64,000 nt of DNA from Zeimonas sp032027205 (lineage in GTDB: Bacteria; Pseudomonadota; Gammaproteobacteria; Burkholderiales; Burkholderiaceae_E), in assembly GCA_032027205.1 (NCBI GenBank), contig JAVSMN010000001.1, forward strand, positions 930,001-994,000. Direction: 5' to 3'. Below are positions 8,294 through 16,185 of the stretch, one piece after another (the first letter of the stretch is position 1; every line of letters begins with the position of its first letter). The notes beneath the pieces were generated by a model. That model did no database searches. It saw only the letters and a list, made by a program, of their open reading frames with translations, and was not told where the DNA came from. Both the position numbers and the translations under genes were made by a program.

Positions 8294-9337
8294 TCAGCCC
8301 TCGCTGCTGCGGCCGGCGAGCAGCCCGTACAAGCCGCGCTTGCCGAACAGCACGACGAGCACCAGCACCGGCCCCATCAGCAGCATCCAGTGCTCGGTCC
8401 AGGCGGTGAGCATCTGCTCCAGGCCGAGGAACACCGCCGCACCGAGAACGGGGCCGAAAATCGTTCCCATGCCGCCGAGGATCACCATCGCCATCAGCTC
8501 GCCCGACTTCTGCCAGGTTGCCATGTCGGGACTGACGAACAAGGCGTAGTTCGCCCACAACACTCCGGCCAGTCCGGTTCCCGCTGCAGAGATCGTGAAC
8601 GCGGTCAGCGGATAGCGCAGCGGGGCCAGTCCGAGTGCGACGCTTCGCCGGCGATTCTGCTTCAGGCTGCGCAGCGCCATTCCGAAGCGCGAGCCGACGA
8701 TGCGTCGGCACAGCCAGACCCAGGCGACCAACAACGCGACGCACAGGTAGTAGAAGACGCGCGGGTCGCGCAAGGACATTCCGCCGAGCACGTTGCGGGC
8801 ATCGATCCCGAGCCCGTCGTCGCCGCCGTAGTACATGAGCCCGACGAGCAGGAAGTAGAACATCTGCCCGAAGGCGAGCGTGATCATGATGAACTGCACG
8901 CCCGAAGTACGCAGCGACAGAAAGCCGATCACCAGGCCGGCGAGCGCGCACACCCCCACAGCGAGCGGCCACAGCACGAGCGCCTCACCCGTGCCTGCCC
9001 ATCCGAAGAGTCCCGAGCCGTCGGTGGTGTGGAAGGCAAGGATGCCGATGACGTAGCCGCCCAGCCCGAAGAAGGCGGCGTGCCCGAAACTGACGAGGGC
9101 GCCGTAGCCGAGGATCAGGTCGAGGCTCACCGCGGCGATCGCATAAACGACGAAGCGCGTGAACAGGCTGACCAGGAAGGACTGGTCGAGCACGTTCGCG
9201 AGGACGGGCACCAGCGCGAGCAGCACGACACCGAGCACGGCCAGCCACTGCGCGCGCGTCGGCCGGCGACCCAGCGGGCCGGCGGCTGCGCCCGGAGTCG
9301 CCTGCGCGTTCGCATCGGCGGAAGAAGCGGCTCGCAT
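8294..9337 (-). CDS. livM: Branched-chain-type ABC importer permease (LivM)
   Basis: A 347-residue inner-membrane permease of the LivM family with eight or more hydrophobic helices. Family blocks are SLDLILGYGALVSFGHAAFF near residue 75, SGVQFIMITLAFGQM, the cytoplasmic coupling-helix region SRFGMALRSLKQN, and VILGGMGTIFGPVLGAA. An N-terminal Ala/Pro-rich cytoplasmic leader of about 30 residues precedes the first helix. The ATG at 9337 overlaps the livH stop. It forms the transmembrane channel with LivH. Confidence 0.9.
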   Translation of the reverse strand: MRAASSADANAQATPGAAAGPLGRRPTRAQWLAVLGVVLLALVPVLANVLDQSFLVSLFTRFVVYAIAAVSLDLILGYGALVSFGHAAFFGLGGYVIGILAFHTTDGSGLFGWAGTGEALVLWPLAVGVCALAGLVIGFLSLRTSGVQFIMITLAFGQMFYFLLVGLMYYGGDDGLGIDARNVLGGMSLRDPRVFYYLCVALLVAWVWLCRRIVGSRFGMALRSLKQNRRRSVALGLAPLRYPLTAFTISAAGTGLAGVLWANYALFVSPDMATWQKSGELMAMVILGGMGTIFGPVLGAAVFLGLEQMLTAWTEHWMLLMGPVLVLVVLFGKRGLYGLLAGRSSEG

Positions 9338-10251
9338 CAGGCGCGTGCGGGCAGAAGCCCGAAAGGCCGGAACAGCAACACGAGCGCCATCAGGATGTAG
9401 GCGCTGGCGGAAATCAGACTCGACGCGAGCGGGTCGGCCAGTTGCGCCGGCAGGAATCCGGCGAGCATCGACGGAACCCATGCGCGCCCATACGCGTCGC
9501 TCATGCCGACGAGAAACGAACCGAGCAATGCGCCGCGCACCGAGCCGACGCCGCCGATCACGATGACGACGAAGGCCGTGATCAGGATCCGCTCACCCAT
9601 GCCGATCTGCACCGCGAGCAGCGGCGCGGACATCACGGCGGCGAATCCGCAGAGCAGAGCGCCAAGCACGAAGACGAGCAGGAACACCCGCTGGACGTCG
9701 ACGCCCATCGCATCGACGATCTCGTGATCGTCGGCGCCAGCACGAACGAGCATGCCGATCGGTGTGCGCAGTAGCAGGAACCACAACGCGAGCGCGACGA
9801 TCGCCGCCGCGCCGATGAACGCCAGGCGCATCGTCGGATAGGTCAGGCCGGGCAGCAGCTCGATCGAGCCGCGCAGCATCGGCGGAATGTCCATGAACGG
9901 CGGACTGCGTCCGAAGACGATCGTCGCGAGTTCATTGGTGAACAGCACCAGCCCCAGCGTGGCGAGGACCTGGTCGAGATGATCACGGCGATACAAGTGG
10001 CGCACGACGAGCCGCTCGACGGCGAAACCGTACAGCCCGGCCCCGAGCACGGCGGCGACGATCGCCGCCGCGAAGGAACCGGTGACGGCCGCCGCGCTCG
10101 CCGCACAGAACGCCCCGACCATGTAGAACGAGCCATGCGTCAGGTTGATGACGTTCATGATGCCGAACACGAGCGTCAACCCGGCCGACAGCAGGAACAG
10201 CAGCGCGCTGTACTGCACGCCGTTGAGGGTCTGCTCGACGAACAGCAGCAT
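9337..10251 (-). CDS. livH: Branched-chain-type ABC importer permease (LivH)
   Basis: A 304-residue permease of the LivH family. The opening FVEQTLNGVQYSALLFLLSA and the block FGIMNVINLTHGSFYMVGAF are hallmark LivH sequence. The coupling-helix segment contains GMLVRAGADDHEIVDAMG, followed by VIGGVGSVRGALLGSFLVG. It has about eight transmembrane helices and no signal peptide. It sits between the solute-binding protein gene (44 bp upstream) and livM (overlapping). Together with LivM it makes the pore of the importer. Confidence 0.9.
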   Translation of the reverse strand: MLLFVEQTLNGVQYSALLFLLSAGLTLVFGIMNVINLTHGSFYMVGAFCAASAAAVTGSFAAAIVAAVLGAGLYGFAVERLVVRHLYRRDHLDQVLATLGLVLFTNELATIVFGRSPPFMDIPPMLRGSIELLPGLTYPTMRLAFIGAAAIVALALWFLLLRTPIGMLVRAGADDHEIVDAMGVDVQRVFLLVFVLGALLCGFAAVMSAPLLAVQIGMGERILITAFVVIVIGGVGSVRGALLGSFLVGMSDAYGRAWVPSMLAGFLPAQLADPLASSLISASAYILMALVLLFRPFGLLPARA

Positions 10252-10295
10252 CGCTCGCGCAACCCGGGGCGTTGCGGCGCGTCAGTCGTCGCGCA

Positions 10296-11477
10296 TCAGT
10301 TGCCGCTCGTCATCGGGCATTCGGCCGCGTGCGGATCCACGTGGTCGGGCGCGATCACCTTCAGCGTCTTGTAGCCGAGCTTGCCGGCCGCGTCGGGCTC
10401 GACGTGCAACAGATACCAGTCCTGGATCGGGTGCTGGTTGTTCGCGAAGCGGAACTTGCCGCGCACCGACTGGATGTCGGCCTTGCGCAGCGCCGCGCGG
10501 AACGCATCGCGCTTGCCTTCGATGTCGCCGCTCACCGCCTTCAGGCCGGTGCCGATCAGTCGCGCTGTATCGTACGAAGTGGCGGCATAGTCGGTGGGCA
10601 CGCGTCCATAGGCCTTCACGAAAGTGTCGACGAAATGCTTGTTCGCCGGGTTGTCGAGGTCTGCGCTCCACGACGCGGTCAGGTAGTAGCCGTTGCCCGC
10701 GTTGCCGGCTGCCGCGAGCATGCGGCGATCCATCGAATAGATCGGCGTGAGCATCGGCACCGACTGCGACAGGCCCGAGTTCGCGTACTGCTTGGCGAGG
10801 TTGATGCCGGCGCCGCCCGGGTGGAACTGGAAGATCGCGTCGGGCTTGAGCTCGCGCACCCGCGCGAGTTCGACCGAGAAATCGGACTGATCGAGCTTGG
10901 TGTAGATCTCGGCGAGCACTTCGCCCTTGTATGTGCGCTTGAAGCCGGAAAGTGCATCGCGCCCGGCCTGATAGTTCGGCGCAAGGATGACCATCCGCTT
11001 GTAGCCCAGCTCGTTGGCGGCCAGGCCGGCGGAGTCGCTGTAGGAATCGTTCTGGAACGCCACCGAGAAGTAGCCGGGGTTGCAGTTCTTGCCGGCGTAG
11101 GTCGACGGCCCCGCATTCAGGCTGACATAGGTTCCGCCGGCGTCGAGCACGGTGGGCGCCACGGCGACGAGCACGTTCGAGAAATTGATGCCGGTGAACA
11201 GGCGCACGCCGTCCTGCACCATCCGGTCGGCGGTCTGCTTGGCGTTCGCCGGCTTGAGACCGTCGTCTTCGACGAGCACTTGCACCGGGACGCCGCCGAG
11301 CTTGCCGCCTTCCTCCTTCACCGCGAGCAGGAAGCCGTCGCGCTCGTCTTCGCCGATGTAACCGGCCGGCGTGGACAGCGTGGTGAGCAGGCCGATACGC
11401 ACGGGCGCCTGCGCGTGCGCGAGGCCGACCGCAGCCGTCGCCGCAACGGCGGCGACCAGGGGGGCTAGAGCTTTCAT
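10296..11477 (-). CDS. Periplasmic substrate-binding protein of branched-chain-type ABC importer
   Basis: A 393-residue type I periplasmic binding protein (LivK/HbaE-like). A Sec signal peptide (MKALAPLVAAVAATAAVGLA, cleaved after AHA-like AQ near residue 23) is followed by VRIGLLTTLSTPAGYIGEDE and the ligand-fold blocks GGVPVQVLVEDDGLKPANAK and DYAATSYDTARLI. It captures the importer's ligand in the periplasm and docks on LivHM. Its ATG overlaps the AMP-ligase stop by four bases, which ties uptake to ligand activation. Aromatic-acid binding is a plausible inference from the neighbours. Confidence 0.88.
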   Translation of the reverse strand: MKALAPLVAAVAATAAVGLAHAQAPVRIGLLTTLSTPAGYIGEDERDGFLLAVKEEGGKLGGVPVQVLVEDDGLKPANAKQTADRMVQDGVRLFTGINFSNVLVAVAPTVLDAGGTYVSLNAGPSTYAGKNCNPGYFSVAFQNDSYSDSAGLAANELGYKRMVILAPNYQAGRDALSGFKRTYKGEVLAEIYTKLDQSDFSVELARVRELKPDAIFQFHPGGAGINLAKQYANSGLSQSVPMLTPIYSMDRRMLAAAGNAGNGYYLTASWSADLDNPANKHFVDTFVKAYGRVPTDYAATSYDTARLIGTGLKAVSGDIEGKRDAFRAALRKADIQSVRGKFRFANNQHPIQDWYLLHVEPDAAGKLGYKTLKVIAPDHVDPHAAECPMTSGN

Positions 11478-13174
11478 CCGATGTCTCCGTGGTTTTCGTT
11501 CGCAGGCCCCGTGGCTGCGCCGCTCTTCTCGACACGCTCGTCCTCGAGTCGTGCCGCGATGATAGCTCGCAGCTCGCGTCGCAACACCTTTCCAGCGGGG
11601 CTGAGCGGAAAGGCGTCCACCACCTCGAGGCGCTCGGGCAGCTTGAACTTCGCGATCCCGCGCGCCAGAAGGAACTCCTGCAACTCGCCGAACTCGAGCG
11701 TGCAACCGGGCTTGACGACGACGAAGGCGCAGGCCTTCTCGCCGTATCGTTCGTCGGGCATCGCTACCACGCAGACGTTCGCTACCGCCGGATGCGCGAT
11801 GACGTGGTTCTCGACTTCCTCGATGCTGACTTTTTCGCCGCCGCGGTTGATCAGGTCCTTCAGGCGACCTTCGAGGTAGAGGTAGTCGCCGATCTTGCGC
11901 ACCGCGTCGCCCATCCGATAGAAGCCGTCGGACGTGAACGCTGCGGCCGTCGCCTCCGGTGCGTTGTAGTAGCCGCGCATGGTGTACGGGCCGCGCGCAG
12001 CCAGTTCGCCGACGACGCCGTCGGGCAGTTCGTTACCGGCAGGATCGATCACCTTGATCTCGTCGCCAGGCGAAACCGGCCGCCCGGAGCTGTGGAGGCG
12101 GATCTCCTCGGGGTCGTCGAGCCGGGTCTGGTTCAGCAGTCCCTCGCCAGTGCCGTAACTCTCGACGTAGGTGCATCCGAAGCGCTGCTCGATCTGCCGA
12201 CGCAACTCGGGCAGCAAGCGGGAACCTCCGTTCATGTACACGCGCAGCGACGACAGGTCGCAGCGCTCGGGCCACGGCGAAGCGAGCCAGCTCACCGCCA
12301 GCGGTACGCCTCCCGCAACGATCGTGACGCGGTGCTGCTCGATCAGCGGGAACACGGTCTCTGCACGCGTGTCCGGCGCGACAACGACGGTGCCCCCGTG
12401 CGACAGCACCGCGAGCACGCCGGGGGAGGCGAGCGTGTAGCCGTGCGACATCGGCAGCACCGCCAGGAACACGGTGTCCTCGTCGAACCCGGCAACCGCG
12501 CCGCTCTGAGTGCAGTTGTAGACGTAATCGTTGTGCGTGCGCGGGATGAACTTCGAGCGCGCAGTGGTGCCGCCGGAGAGCATCATCAGCGCCACGTCGC
12601 TCGCGTCGGAGAAGGCGTCGTGTCGCATGCGCGCCAGCGCGGCATCGTCGACATCGGCGGCGAGCAACTCGTCGAGCGAAACGGCACCGCCCGCCGGACC
12701 GCCCGCCACGATGATTCTGCGGATCGTCGGCGACGCGCGCTGCGCGTCTTCGGCGAGCGCGACGTAGTCGAATCGCTCGCTACGCTCGGGGACGAGGTGC
12801 GCGACTGCCTGCGCGTGCTGCGCGAAGTGCGCGAGCTCCGCCAGCCGGTGCGCCGGCAGCGCCATCACGGGGATCGCGCCGACACGCACCAGCGCGAAGA
12901 ACGCGTAGAGCAACTCGATCGAGTTCGACAACTGGAAGATCGCACGCTCGCGCGGCTTCAGGCCGAGACGGGCAAACTGCACCGCGAGTCGCTCGGATCT
13001 CTCCACCAGTTGCCGATACGTCGCCGACTTCGCGCCGTCGACAACGGCAAGCTTGTCGGGATGCCGGCGCATCGAGCGCTCGAGCATCTCGCCAAGCGTG
13101 ATGTCCTGCCAGTACCCGGCAGCGCGATAGCGTTTAGCGAACTCCTCGGGCCAAGGCGTGCAGCCCTCGAGCAT
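11474..13174 (-). CDS. Aryl/acyl-AMP ligase (DhbE/EntE-like)
   Basis: A 566-residue ANL-superfamily adenylate-forming enzyme, closest in layout to 2,3-dihydroxybenzoate-AMP ligases. The N-terminus (MLEGCTPWPEEFAKRYRAAG), the P-loop-like LSGGTTARSKFIPRTHNDY, YGTGEGL, the hinge LKDLINRGGEKVS and the terminal catalytic-lysine block PLSPAGKVLRREL are all present. The usual glycine in the TTG part of the P-loop is alanine. The ATG at 13174 fits the family start; a longer frame adds a non-conserved leader. Here it probably activates an imported carboxylic acid to the CoA ester, since no siderophore genes are near. The stop overlaps the binding-protein start. Confidence 0.85.
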   Translation of the reverse strand: MLEGCTPWPEEFAKRYRAAGYWQDITLGEMLERSMRRHPDKLAVVDGAKSATYRQLVERSERLAVQFARLGLKPRERAIFQLSNSIELLYAFFALVRVGAIPVMALPAHRLAELAHFAQHAQAVAHLVPERSERFDYVALAEDAQRASPTIRRIIVAGGPAGGAVSLDELLAADVDDAALARMRHDAFSDASDVALMMLSGGTTARSKFIPRTHNDYVYNCTQSGAVAGFDEDTVFLAVLPMSHGYTLASPGVLAVLSHGGTVVVAPDTRAETVFPLIEQHRVTIVAGGVPLAVSWLASPWPERCDLSSLRVYMNGGSRLLPELRRQIEQRFGCTYVESYGTGEGLLNQTRLDDPEEIRLHSSGRPVSPGDEIKVIDPAGNELPDGVVGELAARGPYTMRGYYNAPEATAAAFTSDGFYRMGDAVRKIGDYLYLEGRLKDLINRGGEKVSIEEVENHVIAHPAVANVCVVAMPDERYGEKACAFVVVKPGCTLEFGELQEFLLARGIAKFKLPERLEVVDAFPLSPAGKVLRRELRAIIAARLEDERVEKSGAATGPANENHGDIG

Positions 13175-13194
13175 CGTCGATCGCTCCTGCAAGG

Positions 13195-14658
13195 TCAGAC
13201 GCTCGCGGTTTCGCGAGCGGAGGCCCAAGCGGCCAACGCCGGCGGCGCCGGCTCGACGTGCACGACTTCGGACGGCGCGCTCGCATGCCCGGTCGCGTCG
13301 CAGGCGCGCACGTAGTAGCGGTAGCGCATGCCGCCGAGCAAGCCGGTGTCGGTGAACATCGTCGTCTTCACGCCGTCGACCACGCGCATCACGCCGTCGT
13401 CGTCAGCACGGTAGACGTCGTAGTAGACCGGATTGCCCTGCGCCTTCTTCCACTTCAGCGTCAGTCCGTTCGGCCCCTCCTTCACGGTGAGCTCCGCCTT
13501 GCCATCGGGCCAGTTCGGCGCCAGCGCCGCGTCATCGGCAGCCGGCGCCTGCATCACCCCCTTTGGCCACAGGAAGCAGGTGACCGGCATGTGCGCGCCG
13601 TCGAGCTGCTTGCAGACGTTGCAGTAATCGCATTCGACGACGCGATCGAACGCGTTCAGGCGTAGTTTGCGCACCCAGTCGGGATCGGCGAGCAGCCCGC
13701 GCGCGATCGCAACCATGTCGAGCTTGCCCGAGGCGAGCGCTTCCTCCGCGACCTTCGGATCGGAGAGCTTGCCGGCGGCGATGATCGGCACGTCGAAACC
13801 CTTGCCTCGCACGAAGGCGCGGATCTGCTCGGCGTACGACAAGTGCAGCGCGGGCGGATACTTCGCTCCCGGCATGCAGCGATCGCCCGAATAGCCGGAG
13901 TAAGCGTGCAGCACGTGGCCCGGCGTGTGCACCGCATCCTCGAACTTGCCGCCCACCGACAACGACAGGTAGTCGGCGCCGAGCTGCGCCATGCGCAGCC
14001 CGATCAGCTTCGCGTCCTCCACCGTGTAGCCGTCGCGGATGAACTCGTCCGCCAAGTAGCGGATTCCGACCGGAAAGTCGTGGCCCACGTAGCGGCGAAC
14101 GCTGTCCATGACCCGACCGATCAGCCGCAGCCGATTCTCGAGCGTCGTGCCGCCGTACTCGTCGGTGCGCGTGTTGGCGCTCGAAACAAAGGACGCGAGC
14201 GTGTAGCCATGCGCGTTGTGCAACTCGATACCGTCGAAGCCCGCCTCGCGCGCACGCGCGGCCGCCTGGCCGAACTGCTCGACGATGCGGTCGATCTCCT
14301 CGAGCGCGAGCATGTCCACCGTCTGGCGCCAGCCGGAACGGGAGATCTTCATGAAGTGGATCAACTGCGGCACCACCTTCGACTCGGAGGCGCCGTGAAT
14401 GCGCGCATTCATCTCCTTCAGTCCGGGGATGAACTTGTCGTCGCCGATGCGCAGCAGCGGACCCGCGTTGCTGCCGTGGATCGCCATCGCTTCGACGACG
14501 ATGAGCCCGACCTCGCCCTGCGCATAGCGCACGTAGCGATCGGAGATCGCCTGCGTGACAAAGCCGTCTTCACCCGACAGGCGCGTGACCATCGCCGGAA
14601 CCATCACGCGGTTCGGCACGCGCATGCCGTTGATGACGATCGGCTCGAGTAGCTTCAT
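13195..14658 (-). CDS. Old yellow enzyme-type flavin oxidoreductase with C-terminal fibronectin-III domain
   Basis: A 487-residue protein. Residues 1-370 form an FMN-binding TIM barrel of the NADH:flavin oxidoreductase/2,4-dienoyl-CoA reductase group (RVPNRVMVPAMVTRLSGEDG; FDGIELHNAHGYTLASFVS; ANTRTDEYGG; IIAAGKLSDPKVAEEAL). A cysteine set C-x2-C-x2-C-x11-C (near CDYCNVC, about residues 346-364) is where related enzymes bind a 4Fe-4S cluster. Residues about 395-480 look like a fibronectin type III domain (LTLKWKKAQGNPVYYDVYRA, TDTGLLGGMRYRYYVRA). That is unusual on this enzyme, and the second NADH-binding half of dienoyl-CoA reductases is absent. It lies 20 bp before the ligase gene in the same operon. 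Confidence 0.85.
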   Translation of the reverse strand: MKLLEPIVINGMRVPNRVMVPAMVTRLSGEDGFVTQAISDRYVRYAQGEVGLIVVEAMAIHGSNAGPLLRIGDDKFIPGLKEMNARIHGASESKVVPQLIHFMKISRSGWRQTVDMLALEEIDRIVEQFGQAAARAREAGFDGIELHNAHGYTLASFVSSANTRTDEYGGTTLENRLRLIGRVMDSVRRYVGHDFPVGIRYLADEFIRDGYTVEDAKLIGLRMAQLGADYLSLSVGGKFEDAVHTPGHVLHAYSGYSGDRCMPGAKYPPALHLSYAEQIRAFVRGKGFDVPIIAAGKLSDPKVAEEALASGKLDMVAIARGLLADPDWVRKLRLNAFDRVVECDYCNVCKQLDGAHMPVTCFLWPKGVMQAPAADDAALAPNWPDGKAELTVKEGPNGLTLKWKKAQGNPVYYDVYRADDDGVMRVVDGVKTTMFTDTGLLGGMRYRYYVRACDATGHASAPSEVVHVEPAPPALAAWASARETASV

Positions 14659-14734
14659 TGCGTTTCCCCTGTTTCGAATCGGAGCTGCAAGGTGCACGGC
14701 GATGCGCAGCCGGCGACGGACGCGCGGTCGCCCA

Positions 14735-15532
14735 CTACGGCATCAGCTCTCCGCCGGCGACGACGATGCTCTGCCCGGTGACGGACATGGCGGCGTCGCT
14801 GCACAGCCAGGCCACCGTCTCGCCGATTTCCTCGGGGCGGATCAGCCGCGCCTGCGGGTTGTGCACGACCAGGCTCTGCAGCGCCTCTTCGCGCGAGCGG
14901 CCGGTTTTCGCGGTGATGTTGGTGAGCGCGTCGCCGACGATGTCGGTTTCGGTATAGCCGGGACAGACGGCGTTCACCGTGATCCCCTTGCGCGCGGTCT
15001 CCATCGCCAGCGCACGCGTGAAGCCGACGAGCGCGTGCTTGGCGGCGCAATACGCCGTGACGTAGGCCATCCCGGTGATGCCGGCGGTGGACGCGATGTT
15101 CACGATGCGCCCTGCCCCGGCCTCGAGCATCGCGGGGAGCACTGCCCGCGCGGCGTGCACGGCACCCATCAGGTCGACGTCGAGCACCTCGCGCCACAGC
15201 TTCGCGTCGCTCTTCAGGAACGGCGCCGACGGAGCGATGCCGGCGTTGTTCACGAGGATGTCGGCGCGACCGCGCTCGGCGACGCATTGCGCGACCGCCG
15301 CAGCTACGGATGCCTCGTCAGCAATGTCGACGACCGCGATCCCCGCCTGGACCGCGTGCTCGTCACGCAGCCTGCTCGCCGCCGACTCGAGCGTCGCTGC
15401 TGTGCGTCCGAGCAGCGACACCGCTGCACCGCGCGAGGCGAGTGCGGCGGCGATCGCGACTCCGATGCCCCTGCCGCCGCCGGTGACGACTGCGTGCCGG
15501 CCGGCGAACGGCCGCTCCTTCTCCACTGCCAC
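14735..15532 (-). CDS. Short-chain dehydrogenase/reductase
   Basis: A 265-residue SDR-family NAD(P)-dependent oxidoreductase, FabG-like. The cofactor motif is TGGGRGIG, followed by NNAGIAPS, the catalytic serine in NIASTAG and the YxxxK pair in YCAAKHAL, then the substrate-loop start CPGYTETDIV. I chose the GTG at 15532, which has GGGGA upstream, because longer frames run through the palindromic operator at 15552-15569. It is the first gene of the ten-gene minus-strand block and probably oxidises a hydroxyacyl or hydroxylated ring intermediate. A MarR-type operator 20 bp before its start predicts repression by the neighbouring MarR protein. Confidence 0.85.
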   Translation of the reverse strand: MAVEKERPFAGRHAVVTGGGRGIGVAIAAALASRGAAVSLLGRTAATLESAASRLRDEHAVQAGIAVVDIADEASVAAAVAQCVAERGRADILVNNAGIAPSAPFLKSDAKLWREVLDVDLMGAVHAARAVLPAMLEAGAGRIVNIASTAGITGMAYVTAYCAAKHALVGFTRALAMETARKGITVNAVCPGYTETDIVGDALTNITAKTGRSREEALQSLVVHNPQARLIRPEEIGETVAWLCSDAAMSVTGQSIVVAGGELMP

Positions 15533-15551
15533 GGACAGCGTCCCCGAAAAT

Positions 15552-15569
15552 TGGTTCAAGCTCGAACCA
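15552..15569. promoter_or_regulatory. Probable MarR operator, SDR promoter side
   Basis: An 18-bp near-perfect palindrome, TGGTTCAAGCTCGAACCA, lies 20 bp upstream of the SDR start. It shares its arms and its central AAGCTY with a second palindrome at 16142-16159 upstream of the MarR gene. MarR dimers recognise palindromes of this size and composition. Its position suggests that it blocks the promoter of the long minus-strand operon until an inducer is bound. Confidence 0.65.
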
Positions 15570-15643
15570 TTATGTCGGGCAGCGTCTGCGGCATGCAACG
15601 TCGACCGCGGCGACGCTTGATCCGAATCAAACCGGCGATGTGA

Positions 15644-16123
15644 TCAGGAATCGTTCTCGGCGCGCAGCGCCGCTCGCAGCCGCCCGAGCAGCTCGTCGAG
15701 CGCCTTCAAGTCGTTGCGGCCGAATCCGCGCATCAACTGCGCCAGCCGTTCGTTGTGCGCGGGAATCGTGCGCGCAGCCAGGCGCTTGCCGCGCGCCGTC
15801 AGGCGAACGCGCTGCACGCGGGCGTCGTCGGGGTCGCGCCGGCGCTCGACGAGCCCTGCGGTCTCGAGGCGACCGATCACGTCGGTGATGCTTCCCTTGG
15901 TCACCATCAGCCGCTGCGAGAGCTCGCCCATGGTCGGCTCCTCGGGCGGACGCGCGAGCTGCGCGATGACGTCGAAGCGCGCCAGCGTGGTGTCGAAGCC
16001 CGTGCGCAACCGCTCGCGCAGCTCGTTCTCGATCAGGTTCGCGCAGGCGAGCATGCGCAGCCAGACGCGCGCTTCCAGGCTCTTCTGCCGGCTCTCTGCA
16101 GGCGCGTCCGTTCGATCGTCCAT
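15644..16123 (-). CDS. MarR-family transcriptional regulator
   Basis: A 159-residue winged-helix repressor. The N-terminal helices (LEARVWLRMLACANLIENEL) are followed by the MarR core: TLARFDVIAQLAR, MGELSQRLMVTKGSITDVIG (recognition helix) and GLVERRRDPDDARVQRVRLT (the wing with the conserved D-x-R). It is typical in length. It sits between the SDR-led operon and the divergent second old yellow enzyme. Palindromic sites lie in both promoter regions, so it probably represses both and itself. The inducer is likely a CoA thioester or aromatic acid of this pathway, by analogy with MarR proteins in such clusters. Confidence 0.88.
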   Translation of the reverse strand: MDDRTDAPAESRQKSLEARVWLRMLACANLIENELRERLRTGFDTTLARFDVIAQLARPPEEPTMGELSQRLMVTKGSITDVIGRLETAGLVERRRDPDDARVQRVRLTARGKRLAARTIPAHNERLAQLMRGFGRNDLKALDELLGRLRAALRAENDS

Positions 16124-16141
16124 GGCCAGGTGTTCCGCGTA

Positions 16142-16159
16142 TAGTTGAAGCTTAAACTG
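16142..16159. promoter_or_regulatory. Probable MarR operator between divergent marR and old yellow enzyme genes
   Basis: The 18-bp sequence TAGTTGAAGCTTAAACTG is palindromic around AAGCTT and matches the arms of the site at 15552-15569. It lies 19 bp upstream of the MarR start and 27 bp upstream of the plus-strand oxidoreductase start, so one bound dimer could control both directions. Confidence 0.7.
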
Positions 16160-16185
16160 TTTCTCGAAATTCTCCAGGAGCGGCC

